Counted from the stretch's first letter, positions 46,449 through 54,951 are shown. The stretch: 64,000 nucleotides of DNA from Compostimonas suwonensis (GCF_002797855.1 NZ_PGFB01000002.1:496001-560000), one strand, 5' to 3'. Made by a program: numbers and translations. Notes: generated by a model from the sequence alone, not told the origin.

Positions 46449-47417
46449 TCAGGCCGCCAGGTGCTTGGCGAGGAACGCGGATGCGCGAGCGATGGCGATG
46501 TCCGACTGGGGAAAGACACCGGGCATCGTGAAGAAGGTGTGCACACTTCCCGGGCAACGGACGAGTTCGGTGTCGACGCCGTCCGCTGCGAGCCTGCGGG
46601 CGTAGATCTCGCCCTCGTCCCGCAACTGGTCGTACTCGGCCGTCATCACGAGCGCCGTCGGGAGCCCGGCGAGGGTGGATGCGAGCGAGGGGGCGGCATA
46701 TGGCGTGATCTCGACCGGCGATTCCCCCAGGTACTGAGTCCAGTACCACTGGCTCTCCCTGACCGAGCCGATGTAGCCATCGCTGTAGGTGCGGAAGGAC
46801 TCTGTCGACTGCGTGGTGTCGACGACCGGGTAAACCAGTACCTGCGCCGAGATCGCCGGCGTACGGCGATCTCGGGCCATCAGGGCGACGGCCGCGGCGA
46901 GGTTTCCTCCCGCGCTGCATCCCATGACCGCGGTGCGGGGCGCGAGGCCGAAATCGTCGTCGCCCGCCGATGCCCAGAGGGTCACGGAATAGGAGTCGTC
47001 GAGAGCGCCGGGGAAGCGCGTCTCCGGGGCTCGACGATAGTCGACGTTGATCACGGCCGTGCCGCTGAGCTTCGCGATCCAGCGGCATACCGCGTCGCTG
47101 TGGTCCAATCCCCCGAGCACCCATCCCCCGCCGTGGAGGAAGACGGTCGAGGGCAGCAGGCCGCTCTCGGTGTCCCGATAGATCCGCGCCGGGATGTCGG
47201 GTCCGTCGCCGGCGAGACGGGGAAGCGTCGTCTCTCGAACGATCGCCACCTCCGGCGAGCTCTTCTTGAAGGCCGTCCGCCACGACGTCCTTCCGGCACG
47301 GGCCTCGGCGACGGTCCCCTCGTACACGTCCTTCAGATTCGCTTCCCGCCGCAGTGCGAGGAATCGCTGCGACTCCTCGTCCAAGGGCTGGGGCGCAGGG
47401 ATGTCTTCGATCAGCAT
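46449..47417 (-). CDS. HSL-family alpha/beta hydrolase (carboxylesterase)
   Basis: A 322-residue hormone-sensitive-lipase-type esterase: FLHGGGWVLGG (HGGG oxyanion hole), VMGCSAGGNLAAA (nucleophile Ser), AEYDQLRDEG (Asp) and GSVHTFFTMPG (His). The ATG follows AAAGGACGATC. No signal peptide, so it acts on imported material. Last gene of the transporter operon. Confidence 0.92.
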   Translation of the reverse strand: MLIEDIPAPQPLDEESQRFLALRREANLKDVYEGTVAEARAGRTSWRTAFKKSSPEVAIVRETTLPRLAGDGPDIPARIYRDTESGLLPSTVFLHGGGWVLGGLDHSDAVCRWIAKLSGTAVINVDYRRAPETRFPGALDDSYSVTLWASAGDDDFGLAPRTAVMGCSAGGNLAAAVALMARDRRTPAISAQVLVYPVVDTTQSTESFRTYSDGYIGSVRESQWYWTQYLGESPVEITPYAAPSLASTLAGLPTALVMTAEYDQLRDEGEIYARRLAADGVDTELVRCPGSVHTFFTMPGVFPQSDIAIARASAFLAKHLAA

Positions 47418-47437
47418 GATCGTCCTTTCATGGGTTC

Positions 47438-48913
47438 TCATCGGGAGTCGGCTCCACGCCGCGCATCGGATGCGCGGAGAAGATGGTGAGCGACGAACGG
47501 CGGCATGCCCACCGTCTCGAGCGGCGGACGGGCGTCGGCGGGAAGCTGCACGGGAATCCGGCCCGCCGACTCGATGCGGTCGCGGAACTCGGCCGCCGCC
47601 GCCTGCAGCTCGTGGGGGTTCTGCAGCAGACGCAGGACCGTGAACGCCATCGCCCTCGCCGCCGTGATGACGGTGGAGTGAGCGGCGTCGATGCCGGTGA
47701 AGGCGCTCCTGGCCCAGTTCGGCAGGTGGTCGCCGACGAGCCCGTGGGCGACGTAGATGCGGGCGGTCGGAGCGTGCCAGCAGAACTCGTTGACGTCGTC
47801 CGCGCCTCCGGCGAAGTCCAGTCCCGCGCGTGCGCTCGGATCCGTCAGGGTCTCGTCGAACGGCTCGGCCAGCACCTCGCGACCGACGTTGCGCATCACC
47901 TCGCGGCCGAAGGCCTTCGCGGCCTCCGAGAATCTCGGCGCGCCCGCCTCCTGCAGCCCTCTCCATGCCGACTCGGCCAGGGCGTGATTGGGCAGCCACG
48001 GCCGGGTCGCCGAGACGACGTCACGCGTCATCACCGCGCCCGTGGCGTGCGCCGCGCTCTCGGCCGCGCGTGTCACGAGGTCTGAGACCTGGCGTATCCC
48101 GTCGAGGTCCGCCGCGCGATGGACGTACCAGGCCTGCGCCGTCGCAGGAACCGAGGTGGGGTGCAGCCCGCCATCGACGATGATCCGCGACACCGAGGCC
48201 CGGATGGAGGCCGGAAGCCGATCTTTGATGTATTTGAGGATCACATCCATAAGAACCACCGCGTCGAGGGCGTTCACGCCGTCCCAGGGGCGAGCGGCGT
48301 AGGTGGTCCGACCGGCGAACCCGAAGACGGCGCCGAGCTGCACGCCCGGTCCGTCATCCCATTCGACGGTGGAGTATTTGCGTGGATGCCACGCGACGAC
48401 GGCGTCGAGACCGTCGAGATGGCCGTCGCGGGCGAAGAACGGTTTGCCGACGCAGAGCTTCTCCGCCGGTGTGCCGAGAACGACGATCCGTCCCGGCAGG
48501 CCCCCCGTCGACAGCGCACGCGCGATGGCGCAGGCCGCGCCCGCGCTGGCCACGCCGATGCCGTTGTGAAGGTCTGTGAATCCGGCCGTCCTCCCCGGTC
48601 GATCGGCGGCATGGGGCACCGCGTCCTGGAGCTCGCCGGGGGTCGCGTCGTATTCGCACGACAGTCCGATGATCGGTCCTGTGGTCCCGAAGCGTGCGAC
48701 GAATCCGCTCTCGAAGCCGGCTGCTCCCCTGTCGATCGTGAATCCCGCCTCCGCGAGCAGTGCGATGAGCACCTCCGCGGACTCGACCTCGCACAGCCCG
48801 GGTTCGGCCAGCTCCCAGATCCGATCGCTCGCCGCGCCGAGACGGCCTCGGTTCGCCTCGATCCAGGCGGCGGCGATCGCGGATGCCGCCGACTGCTCGT
48901 ATTCGGTGCTCAC
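47438..48913 (-). CDS. M20-family amidohydrolase (AbgB/p-aminobenzoyl-glutamate hydrolase-like)
   Basis: A 491-residue protein; GTG at 48913 with GGAGG about 13 bases upstream. GLSCEYDATPGELQDAVPHAADRPGRTAGFTDLHNGIGVASAGAACAIARAL, LGTPAEKLCVGKPFFARDG, VVAWHPRKYSTVEW and FAGRTTYAARPWDGVNALDAVVLM are AbgB-type motifs. It hydrolyses an amide bond of an N-acyl amino acid or conjugate. It starts seven bases after the permease stop, linking uptake with amide hydrolysis. Confidence 0.85.
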   Translation of the reverse strand: MSTEYEQSAASAIAAAWIEANRGRLGAASDRIWELAEPGLCEVESAEVLIALLAEAGFTIDRGAAGFESGFVARFGTTGPIIGLSCEYDATPGELQDAVPHAADRPGRTAGFTDLHNGIGVASAGAACAIARALSTGGLPGRIVVLGTPAEKLCVGKPFFARDGHLDGLDAVVAWHPRKYSTVEWDDGPGVQLGAVFGFAGRTTYAARPWDGVNALDAVVLMDVILKYIKDRLPASIRASVSRIIVDGGLHPTSVPATAQAWYVHRAADLDGIRQVSDLVTRAAESAAHATGAVMTRDVVSATRPWLPNHALAESAWRGLQEAGAPRFSEAAKAFGREVMRNVGREVLAEPFDETLTDPSARAGLDFAGGADDVNEFCWHAPTARIYVAHGLVGDHLPNWARSAFTGIDAAHSTVITAARAMAFTVLRLLQNPHELQAAAAEFRDRIESAGRIPVQLPADARPPLETVGMPPFVAHHLLRASDARRGADSR

Positions 48914-48920
48914 CCTACGA

Positions 48921-49763
48921 TCACCTCCGCCGCACACCGAAGACGATGCGCGTGACAAAGTCGGTGAGCTGCACCGCCACGAGAGCGAGCACGACGATGA
49001 CGATCGCGACGGCGAACAGACGGTCCATCGTGAATCCGTTGCCGTATTTCGAGACCAGGCCGCCCAGGCCCACGACCGAGATGAGGACCTCGCCGGTGAT
49101 CAGGCCGTCGACGCCCCGGGAGACGCCGAGCCGCAGGCCGGCCCTGATCTGCGGGTAGGCCATCGGCAGGCGCAGGGCGAACACCGCACGGAGCCGGCTG
49201 ACGCCGAAGGACTTCCCCATCTCGATGAGCCGTCTGTCCGCCGCCTCGACACCGACCTGCGTGTTCACGATGATCGGGAAGAGCGCGAAGAGGATCACGA
49301 CGGCCAGCCGGGTCTCGGCGCCCAGGCCGAAGAGCATGATGAACAGCGGCACGAAGGCGACCATGGGGGCGGCCATCATCGCGTCGACATAGACGTCCAG
49401 AGCGTAACGAACCGGCCGGAACAAGCCCATGAGCACGCCGATGAGCACCCCGCCGACGATCGAGATCGAGAGGCCCGCCGCCAGCATGGAGAGGCTCACG
49501 CCCAGTTGATTCCAGATGGTCCCGTCCACGATCAGCTCCCAGAGCGCGACGAGCACGTCCGAGAGCGGAGGCAGATAGATGAAGTTCGCGGCCAACCCTG
49601 CGATCTGCCAGACGATCGCGATCGAGAGGAGCGCGATCACCTGCCACAGCCAGTACCGGGGGATGCGCCGCACGACTGCGGCGAACCCTCCCGGCCCGAG
49701 GGCTCGTACCGGCTCGCTCCCCAAGGATGTGGCTCCGACGGTCGCCTGCTCGATGCTCGCCAT
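48921..49763 (-). CDS. ABC transporter permease (second), SsuC/TauC-like
   Basis: A 280-residue permease with the ATG at 49763 overlapping the ATPase stop as TGATG. About six helices are seen. The EAA loop is VEAADRRLIEMGKSFGVSRLRAVFALRLPMAYPQIRAGLRLG. It differs clearly from the permease at 50569, so the importer probably has a heterodimeric membrane domain, unusual for this family, which usually uses a homodimer. Confidence 0.93.
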   Translation of the reverse strand: MASIEQATVGATSLGSEPVRALGPGGFAAVVRRIPRYWLWQVIALLSIAIVWQIAGLAANFIYLPPLSDVLVALWELIVDGTIWNQLGVSLSMLAAGLSISIVGGVLIGVLMGLFRPVRYALDVYVDAMMAAPMVAFVPLFIMLFGLGAETRLAVVILFALFPIIVNTQVGVEAADRRLIEMGKSFGVSRLRAVFALRLPMAYPQIRAGLRLGVSRGVDGLITGEVLISVVGLGGLVSKYGNGFTMDRLFAVAIVIVVLALVAVQLTDFVTRIVFGVRRR

Positions 49764-50572
49764 CAGCCCTGAGCGCCGTCTCGCACGATCATCGATTTGA
49801 GCTGTTCCCACACATAGGCGCTCAGCTCGAGGAAGCGGGGGTCCCGACGCGAATCGTCGCTTCGCGGGCGAGGCAGGTCGACCTCGATGATCTCCTGGAT
49901 CCGACCAGGTCGGGGGCTCATGATGACGATCCGGTCGGAGAGGAAGACGGCCTCGTCCATGTCGTGGGTGACGAAGACGACCGACTTCTTGCCGTCCTGC
50001 CAGATCCGCTCCAGATCGAGCTGCAGGAGATGCCGCGTCTGCGCGTCAAGAGCCCCGAACGGCTCGTCCATGAGCAGGATCTGCGGGTTGACCGCCAGAG
50101 CCCGCGCGAGCCCGACCCGCTGCTGCATGCCCCCGGAGAGCTGATCGGGATAGCGGTCCTCGAAGCCGTTGAGGCCGATCATGCTCACGTAGCGGTCGAC
50201 GATCTCACCACGCTCGCCCTTCGCGACACCGCGCACGCTGAGGCCGAACTCGATGTTCTCCCGCACGGTGCGCCAGGGCAGGAGCGCGAAGGACTGGAAC
50301 ACCATCGCCCGCTCGGGGCCAGGAGCGGCAGTGACCGTGCCGTCGATCAGGATCTGCCCGGACGTGGTCGGCTCCAAGCCGTCGATGATCCTCAACAACG
50401 TGGTCTTCCCGCATCCGCTCGGACCGATCAGGCTGACGAACTCACCGGGTTGGATGTCCAGGCTCACCTCGTCGAGCGCGCGGGTGGGCTCCATGCCGCT
50501 CACGGCGTAGTCCTTCGTCACTCCGGCGACCTCGATCGCGGGGACGGGCTTCGCAATCGTCTGCGTTGTCAT
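49763..50572 (-). CDS. ABC transporter ATP-binding protein (SsuB/TauB-like)
   Basis: A 269-residue ATPase: Walker A IGPSGCGKTTLLRII, Q-loop MVFQSFALLPWRT, signature LSGGMQQRVGLARAL, Walker B ILLMDEPFGALD and H-loop FVTHDMDEAVF. It serves the NMT1-type importer. Coupled to both neighbouring permease genes. Confidence 0.96.
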   Translation of the reverse strand: MTTQTIAKPVPAIEVAGVTKDYAVSGMEPTRALDEVSLDIQPGEFVSLIGPSGCGKTTLLRIIDGLEPTTSGQILIDGTVTAAPGPERAMVFQSFALLPWRTVRENIEFGLSVRGVAKGERGEIVDRYVSMIGLNGFEDRYPDQLSGGMQQRVGLARALAVNPQILLMDEPFGALDAQTRHLLQLDLERIWQDGKKSVVFVTHDMDEAVFLSDRIVIMSPRPGRIQEIIEVDLPRPRSDDSRRDPRFLELSAYVWEQLKSMIVRDGAQG

Positions 50573-51366
50573 GATCGGGACTTCCTCTTCGGTTCGAATC
50601 GGCTCGTGAGCTGCATGATGAGAACTCCTTCCAAGATCAGTACGAGAACGATCGCGAGCACCGCGCCGGTGTCGAATCGTCCGCGATAGAGCGAGAGCAG
50701 GCTTCCGATCCCGGGGCTCACGAGGAACAGCTCCGCGATAACCATCCCGACCACGGCACGTCCGAGGCCCAGACGCAGACCCGCGATGATGTCGGGCCTC
50801 GCCGAGGGGATCATCACCTCGCGGAAGGTTCGCCACGGGCTGCTTCCGTAGCTGCGCGCCATCTCGACCAACGGACGGGGCACGCCGAGCAGGCCCGTCT
50901 CGGTGTTGAGTGCGATGTAGACGACCGCGAAGAGGAAGACCACGACCGCCCTCGTCACCAGCCCCAGACCCAGGACCGCTTGGATGACCGGCAGGATCGC
51001 GATGAGCGGGATCACCATGATGATGAGCAGGTACGGGCGGCTGACGTGCCCGAAGGTGCGCAGGGTTCCCATGGCGACTCCCAGCGAGACCCCGACGATC
51101 ACCGCGGCGGCGTAGCCGATGATCATGGCCAGGTTGCTGACGAGAAGGGCGATGGGCAAGGACCCGTCGACGGTGAGCGTCCAGAGCGACGACAGTGTTC
51201 TCGTCACGGTCGGCAACCGGAACTTCGCGGTGTCGTCGCCCAGGAGCTGCCATGCGACGAGCAGCACGACGAGGACGCAGAGCCGCAGAACGACCTTGAG
51301 GCCGAAGTCACCCCCGCGAGTGCGGAGGCGACTTCGGCGAAGGTCTGCGTTGGCAGAATCAGCCAT
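50569..51366 (-). CDS. ABC transporter permease (first), SsuC/TauC-like
   Basis: A 265-residue permease with about six helices and the EAA loop LLGVPRPLVEMARSYGSSPWRTFREVMIPSARPDIIAGLRLGLG. Its ATG overlaps the tail of the binding-protein gene by eight bases, and its stop overlaps the ATPase start as ATGA. Confidence 0.93.
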   Translation of the reverse strand: MADSANADLRRSRLRTRGGDFGLKVVLRLCVLVVLLVAWQLLGDDTAKFRLPTVTRTLSSLWTLTVDGSLPIALLVSNLAMIIGYAAAVIVGVSLGVAMGTLRTFGHVSRPYLLIIMVIPLIAILPVIQAVLGLGLVTRAVVVFLFAVVYIALNTETGLLGVPRPLVEMARSYGSSPWRTFREVMIPSARPDIIAGLRLGLGRAVVGMVIAELFLVSPGIGSLLSLYRGRFDTGAVLAIVLVLILEGVLIMQLTSRFEPKRKSRS

Positions 51367-52354
51367 TGACGGAGTTCATGAACTGGTCGTCGATCACATC
51401 GGCGGGCTTCTTGACATTCGTGTACGGCGTCGTCAAGGCGTACAGGTCGATCGTGGACTGCACGACGTCGTCATCCATCCCGTCGACGGGAGACCACATG
51501 CCTTCGTCGATCCAGTACTTGACGGCCTCGCGGACGATGTCCGGATCGAGGTCGGGCAGGAGCGACACCGCGAGATCCTCGGCGGCCTCCGGGTCGGAGT
51601 TGACCTTGTCGAAGCCCACCATGTAGGCGTCGACGAGATCCTGCGCCATCTCGGGCTCGTTCGCCAGGAAGTCGGTGTTGCCGAAGAGGTAGTCCGCCAT
51701 GACGTCCGGGTCGCCGTAGCCGTCGATCAGGCCGAAGTCGTCCGGGTACTGATCGATGAGAAGCATGCTGCTGATCACATCCACGGGAGAGGCGTCGACC
51801 TGATCGGCGATGAGCCCTGCGATGCGGTTCTCCGAGCCGGGGAGCACGAAGATGTCCGGCTTGGTGTCGGGGCAGACCTCCGAGAGCCATTTGTCGGTGA
51901 GAGTCCCGGTCGTTCCTTCCTGGCTGTGGATCGCCAGACGCTTGCCCTCGAGCGACTCGCAGGTGTCCAAGTCCTTCTTGGCGACCATGACGTAGTTCGG
52001 TCGCGAGAGGCCGAGGAAGTTCTTGAGGGGGGCGCCGGCGTCGATCGCGGAGAAGACCGTGCCCGCGCTGGTGACACCGGCATCCACCTCGCCGCTGGCG
52101 ACGGCTTGCGACAACGCCTCCGGAGTGTCGAAATAGGTCACCTCGACGTTGTAGCCGTCCTCTTTCAGCTTCTCGACCGCGAACTCCATGGGGGTTCCCT
52201 CGATGTTCCAGGGCGATTCATGTGCGAGGGTCAGGGTCTTGCCCTCCGGAGAGTCGCCGCTCCCGCTTGTCGGAGAACTGTCCGGGCTGCTGCAACCCGC
52301 GAGTGTTGCGGCGACGAGGACTGCTGTGCTCACGACGAAAAGCAACTTACGCAT
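51359..52354 (-). CDS. NMT1/THI5-like ABC transporter substrate-binding lipoprotein
   Basis: A 331-residue lipoprotein with signal peptide and lipobox LAGC (LLFVVSTAVLVAATLAGCSS), then a type II periplasmic-binding fold: ALSQAVASGEVDAGVTSAGTVFSAIDAGAPLKNFLG and KRLAIHSQEGTTGTLTDKWL. Relatives bind pyrimidines, sulfonates, nitrate or aromatic acids. First gene of unit D. The operator at 52369-52391 lies 14 bases before its ATG. Confidence 0.92.
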   Translation of the reverse strand: MRKLLFVVSTAVLVAATLAGCSSPDSSPTSGSGDSPEGKTLTLAHESPWNIEGTPMEFAVEKLKEDGYNVEVTYFDTPEALSQAVASGEVDAGVTSAGTVFSAIDAGAPLKNFLGLSRPNYVMVAKKDLDTCESLEGKRLAIHSQEGTTGTLTDKWLSEVCPDTKPDIFVLPGSENRIAGLIADQVDASPVDVISSMLLIDQYPDDFGLIDGYGDPDVMADYLFGNTDFLANEPEMAQDLVDAYMVGFDKVNSDPEAAEDLAVSLLPDLDPDIVREAVKYWIDEGMWSPVDGMDDDVVQSTIDLYALTTPYTNVKKPADVIDDQFMNSVNG

Positions 52355-52368
52355 AGGTGATTCCTGCT

Positions 52369-52391
52369 TTCGTATTTCGGAAGTGATTTCC
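52369..52391 (-). promoter_or_regulatory. Operator candidate upstream of the ABC transporter operon
   Basis: Read on the minus strand: GGAAATCACTTCC, two bases, AATACGAA, then 14 bases to the ATG. It differs from the ubiD element at 40752 in only three of 23 bases, and has the same orientation and nearly the same spacing to the gene. Confidence 0.7.
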
Positions 52392-52832
52392 AGGCTGTGG
52401 TAGAAGCTTTCGCGACACGGACGACCATGTCAAGGCGAGACGGGCCTCGAAATAAGGTTTTTACAGGGAGCGTCGGCATCGAAACATTCCGGAAACAAAA
52501 CCCGGCCGCGGGGCAGAACGGCACTCCAGACACCCGATCATCACGGCTCGCCGCGAGTACGACGACACAAGCGGCTGACAGGGTGACAGGGCGACAACAG
52601 GATCGGGTTGCGCGCTCAGAGCTGTCCGGGGCTCTCGGCGACGATGACGCGCAGGATGTGTCCCGGCCGCCGAACAGACGCCGACCCCGACGCCCGCCAG
52701 GTGAACATTCCGTGACGAGAGGGTGCTCGCGCCGGTTTTCGTCCGGAACACGACACGCCGCGTCCATACACTGATGCCGTGGACCCGCTGACGGCGTGTC
52801 GGTCGGGTCATCCGTTGATCGGAGGAACGATC
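52392..52832. other. 441-base region without a supportable gene
   Basis: The gap between the unit D operator and the small ORF at 52833 contains short open frames on both strands, but their translations are low-complexity Arg/Ser/Thr sequences without recognisable motifs. A T-rich patch (AAGGTTTTTACAGGG, near 52455) stands out. It may mark the right junction of the island. Confidence 0.5.
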
Positions 52833-53099
52833 GTGTCGACCTCAGTGGCCGTGCTGGACAGGCCGGAAACCCGCCGCGAGACCCCGAACCCGCAACCGCC
52901 GTCGACGCCCCGGGTCGCCGCGGCTGTTGCGCCCGCGCCCGCCGCACGACCGGCGTCCGCCGAGTCCGCGCCGGTCACGCAGTGGGCCGAACCCGATCTG
53001 CCGGGCCCTGTCGAGAAGGTCTTCCTGGCCATCGGCTGGTTCCTCGTCGAGCGCTTCGTCGCCGTCGTGCTGTTCTTCAAGACCGGCGAGTTCCACTGA
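52833..53099 (+). CDS. Small hypothetical protein with C-terminal hydrophobic segment
   Basis: An 88-residue protein of unknown function. The GTG at 52833 has GGAGG eight bases upstream. The first 55 residues are Ala/Pro-rich (PQPPSTPRVAAAVAPAPAARPAS); the C-terminus (VFLAIGWFLVERFVAVVLFFKTGEFH) is hydrophobic and may be membrane-associated. A weak hairpin follows at 53128. Confidence 0.55.
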   Translation: MSTSVAVLDRPETRRETPNPQPPSTPRVAAAVAPAPAARPASAESAPVTQWAEPDLPGPVEKVFLAIGWFLVERFVAVVLFFKTGEFH

Positions 53100-53127
53100 C
53101 CACGGCGTTCCGCCACGTCTAATCGCG

Positions 53128-53152
53128 GGCGCCCGCACTGTACGGGGGCGCC
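53128..53152 (+). terminator. Weak hairpin after the small ORF
   Basis: GGCGCCC (53128-53134) and GGGCGCC (53146-53152) pair around an 11-base loop, about 28 bases after the stop. No U-run is evident. Confidence 0.3.
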
Positions 53153-53270
53153 GAATCCCGCACCCCCGACGAAAGTAGTGTTCTCCGGCGACGGAAACGG
53201 CTCGCACGTCGCATACGCCGCAGACCTTCGAGGGACGCGCGCCGCGGGGGCCGATTCCTACCGTTGAGGC

Positions 53271-54023
53271 ATGGAAGCAATCAACGATCTGCTCATGGGC
53301 CTCGCCGGCTCACCCTGGGTCTATCTCGCCGTTCTGCTCGTCTGCATCGTCGACGGCTTCTTCCCGCCGATCCCCAGCGAGTCCGTCGTCGTGGGACTCG
53401 CCGCCCTCGCGCTCTCGGCCGGGCAGCCGAACATCGTGCTGGTCATCGCACTCGCCGCGGCCGGCGCCGCGATCGGCGACAACATCGCCTACGCGATCGG
53501 CCGGGGCATCGGAACGACCCGATTCGCCTGGATGCGACGCCCCCGCGTCGCCTCGACCTTCGCCTGGGCCCGTGCAGGGCTCGACCAGCGCGGCGCGCTG
53601 CTCATCGTCACCGCCCGCTACATCCCCGTCGGGCGCATCGCCGTCAACATGACGGCCGGCGCGACCCGGTACCCCCGACGCCGTTTCGTGTCGTTGAGCA
53701 TCGTCGCGGGAATCAGCTGGGCGCTGTACTCGGCTTTCATCGGCGTCGCCGTCGGCCATCTGCTCGGCGACCAGCCGCTGCTCGCGATCGTCGTCTCGAT
53801 CGTGCTCGCCGCAGCCATCGGCTATGCGGTGGATGCCGTCAGCCGAGCCGTCTCCGCACGCCGGGCGGCACGGGCTCAGCACAACGAGCGCGCCGAGCGC
53901 GCCGACTACTCGTCGAGCGCGAGCTCCTTGGGCAGTTCGAACTCCTTCGACGAGAGCTCCTCGACGTTGACGTCTTTGAACGTCAGCACGCGCACCGACT
54001 TGACGAACCTGTCGGAGCGGTAG
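53271..54023 (+). CDS. DedA-family (VTT domain) membrane protein
   Basis: A 250-residue protein with the family signatures FFPPIPSESVVVGLAALAL, GDNIAYAIGRGIG and TARYIPVGRIAVNMTAGATRYPRRRF. DedA proteins act in lipid-carrier recycling or flipping and membrane homeostasis. The domain ends near residue 205; the last 40 residues (Ser-rich, SSASSLGSSNSFDESSSTL) are encoded antisense to the 3' end of DUF2469, with a 118-base convergent overlap. The tail is probably accidental coding past a lost stop. Confidence 0.9.
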   Translation: MEAINDLLMGLAGSPWVYLAVLLVCIVDGFFPPIPSESVVVGLAALALSAGQPNIVLVIALAAAGAAIGDNIAYAIGRGIGTTRFAWMRRPRVASTFAWARAGLDQRGALLIVTARYIPVGRIAVNMTAGATRYPRRRFVSLSIVAGISWALYSAFIGVAVGHLLGDQPLLAIVVSIVLAAAIGYAVDAVSRAVSARRAARAQHNERAERADYSSSASSLGSSNSFDESSSTLTSLNVSTRTDLTNLSER

Positions 54024-54229
54024 ACATCCCACACCCAGACGTCGTTCATCGTCAGCTCGAAATAGAAGTCGTTCTGCGTGTCACGGCGCACGAGCTCCAC
54101 GTCGTTCGCGAGATAGAACCGTCGCTCGGTCTCCACCACGTACTTGAATTGTGAAACCACGTCGCGGTATTCGCGGTACAGGGCCAGCTCGACCTCGCGG
54201 TCGTAGTCCTCGAACTCGTCTTCGTCCAT
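53906..54229 (-). CDS. DUF2469 family protein
   Basis: A 107-residue conserved actinobacterial protein: DEDEFEDYDREVELALYREYRDVVSQFKYVVETERRFYLANDVEL and NDVWVWDVYRSDRFVKSVRVLTFKDVNVEEL. It is acidic, cytoplasmic and of unknown function. It follows rnhB in the usual order. Its natural downstream neighbour yraN is displaced by the island; instead the DedA gene overlaps its 3' end. Confidence 0.92.
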   Translation of the reverse strand: MDEDEFEDYDREVELALYREYRDVVSQFKYVVETERRFYLANDVELVRRDTQNDFYFELTMNDVWVWDVYRSDRFVKSVRVLTFKDVNVEELSSKEFELPKELALDE

Positions 54230-54306
54230 CGTCCACCAATCCTAAGCCCAGACGGTGCCGCCGCGAACGGCGCACCCTGGAAGAGGGCTCGCAGCGGCAT
54301 CCGGGA

Positions 54307-54951
54307 TCACGTCGTGGGCGCGAGCCAGCTGCGCCGGTGCAGCTCGGTCGAGCCGAGCTCGGCGATCGCGGCCAGGTGCGACGAGCTGCCGTAGCCCTTG
54401 TTGCCGGCCCAGTCGTAGTGCGGCAGGCGCTCGTGCTCGGCGATCATGATCCGGTCGCGGTGCACCTTCGCGATGACGGATGCCGCGGCCACCGATCCGC
54501 AGTCCCGGTCGGCCTTCACGCGGGTGACGACCCGCAGGGGCGAGGCGAGGGCCGGGTTCAGCCAGTCGTGGTTGCCGTCGAGCAGGATCGTCGCGGACGA
54601 GACGTGCGCACCGGCCTCGTGCAGTTGCAGGAGCGCGCGCTTGCCCGCGAGGCCGAGGCAGGCGATGATGCCCAGCTCGTCGACCTCCGCGGGCGCGGCG
54701 AGGCCCACGGCGCTCCACACCGCCCAGGAGCGCGCGAGCGGCGCGAGCTGCTCGCGGCGTTTCTCGCTCAGGAGCTTGGAGTCGCGGATGCCCTCGGGGA
54801 GCGGGCCGACCGTCGCGTCGACGACGCACATGCCCACGGCGACGGGCCCGGCGATGGCACCGCGGCCGACCTCGTCGACCCCGATGACCGTGACGGCGCC
54901 GGATCCCAGGAGCTCGAGCTCGTAGTCGAGCGTCGGCGAGACCGGGGTCAT
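54307..54951 (-). CDS. rnhB: Ribonuclease HII
   Basis: Removes RNA from RNA-DNA hybrids and single ribonucleotides. It has 214 residues with VIGVDEVGRGAIAGPV (catalytic Asp-Glu), IRDSKLLSEKRRE and VKADRDCGSVAAASVIAKVHRD. It begins one base before the lepB stop codon region, in the lepB-rnhB unit. Confidence 0.96.
   Translation of the reverse strand: MTPVSPTLDYELELLGSGAVTVIGVDEVGRGAIAGPVAVGMCVVDATVGPLPEGIRDSKLLSEKRREQLAPLARSWAVWSAVGLAAPAEVDELGIIACLGLAGKRALLQLHEAGAHVSSATILLDGNHDWLNPALASPLRVVTRVKADRDCGSVAAASVIAKVHRDRIMIAEHERLPHYDWAGNKGYGSSSHLAAIAELGSTELHRRSWLAPTT

Noticed and set aside
52397-52774. Open frame on the plus strand in the gap right of the island
   Set aside because: Translation is Arg/Thr/Ser-rich with no motif or hydrophobic core, no Shine-Dalgarno, and overlapped by equally long frames on the other strand, as expected in high-GC DNA.
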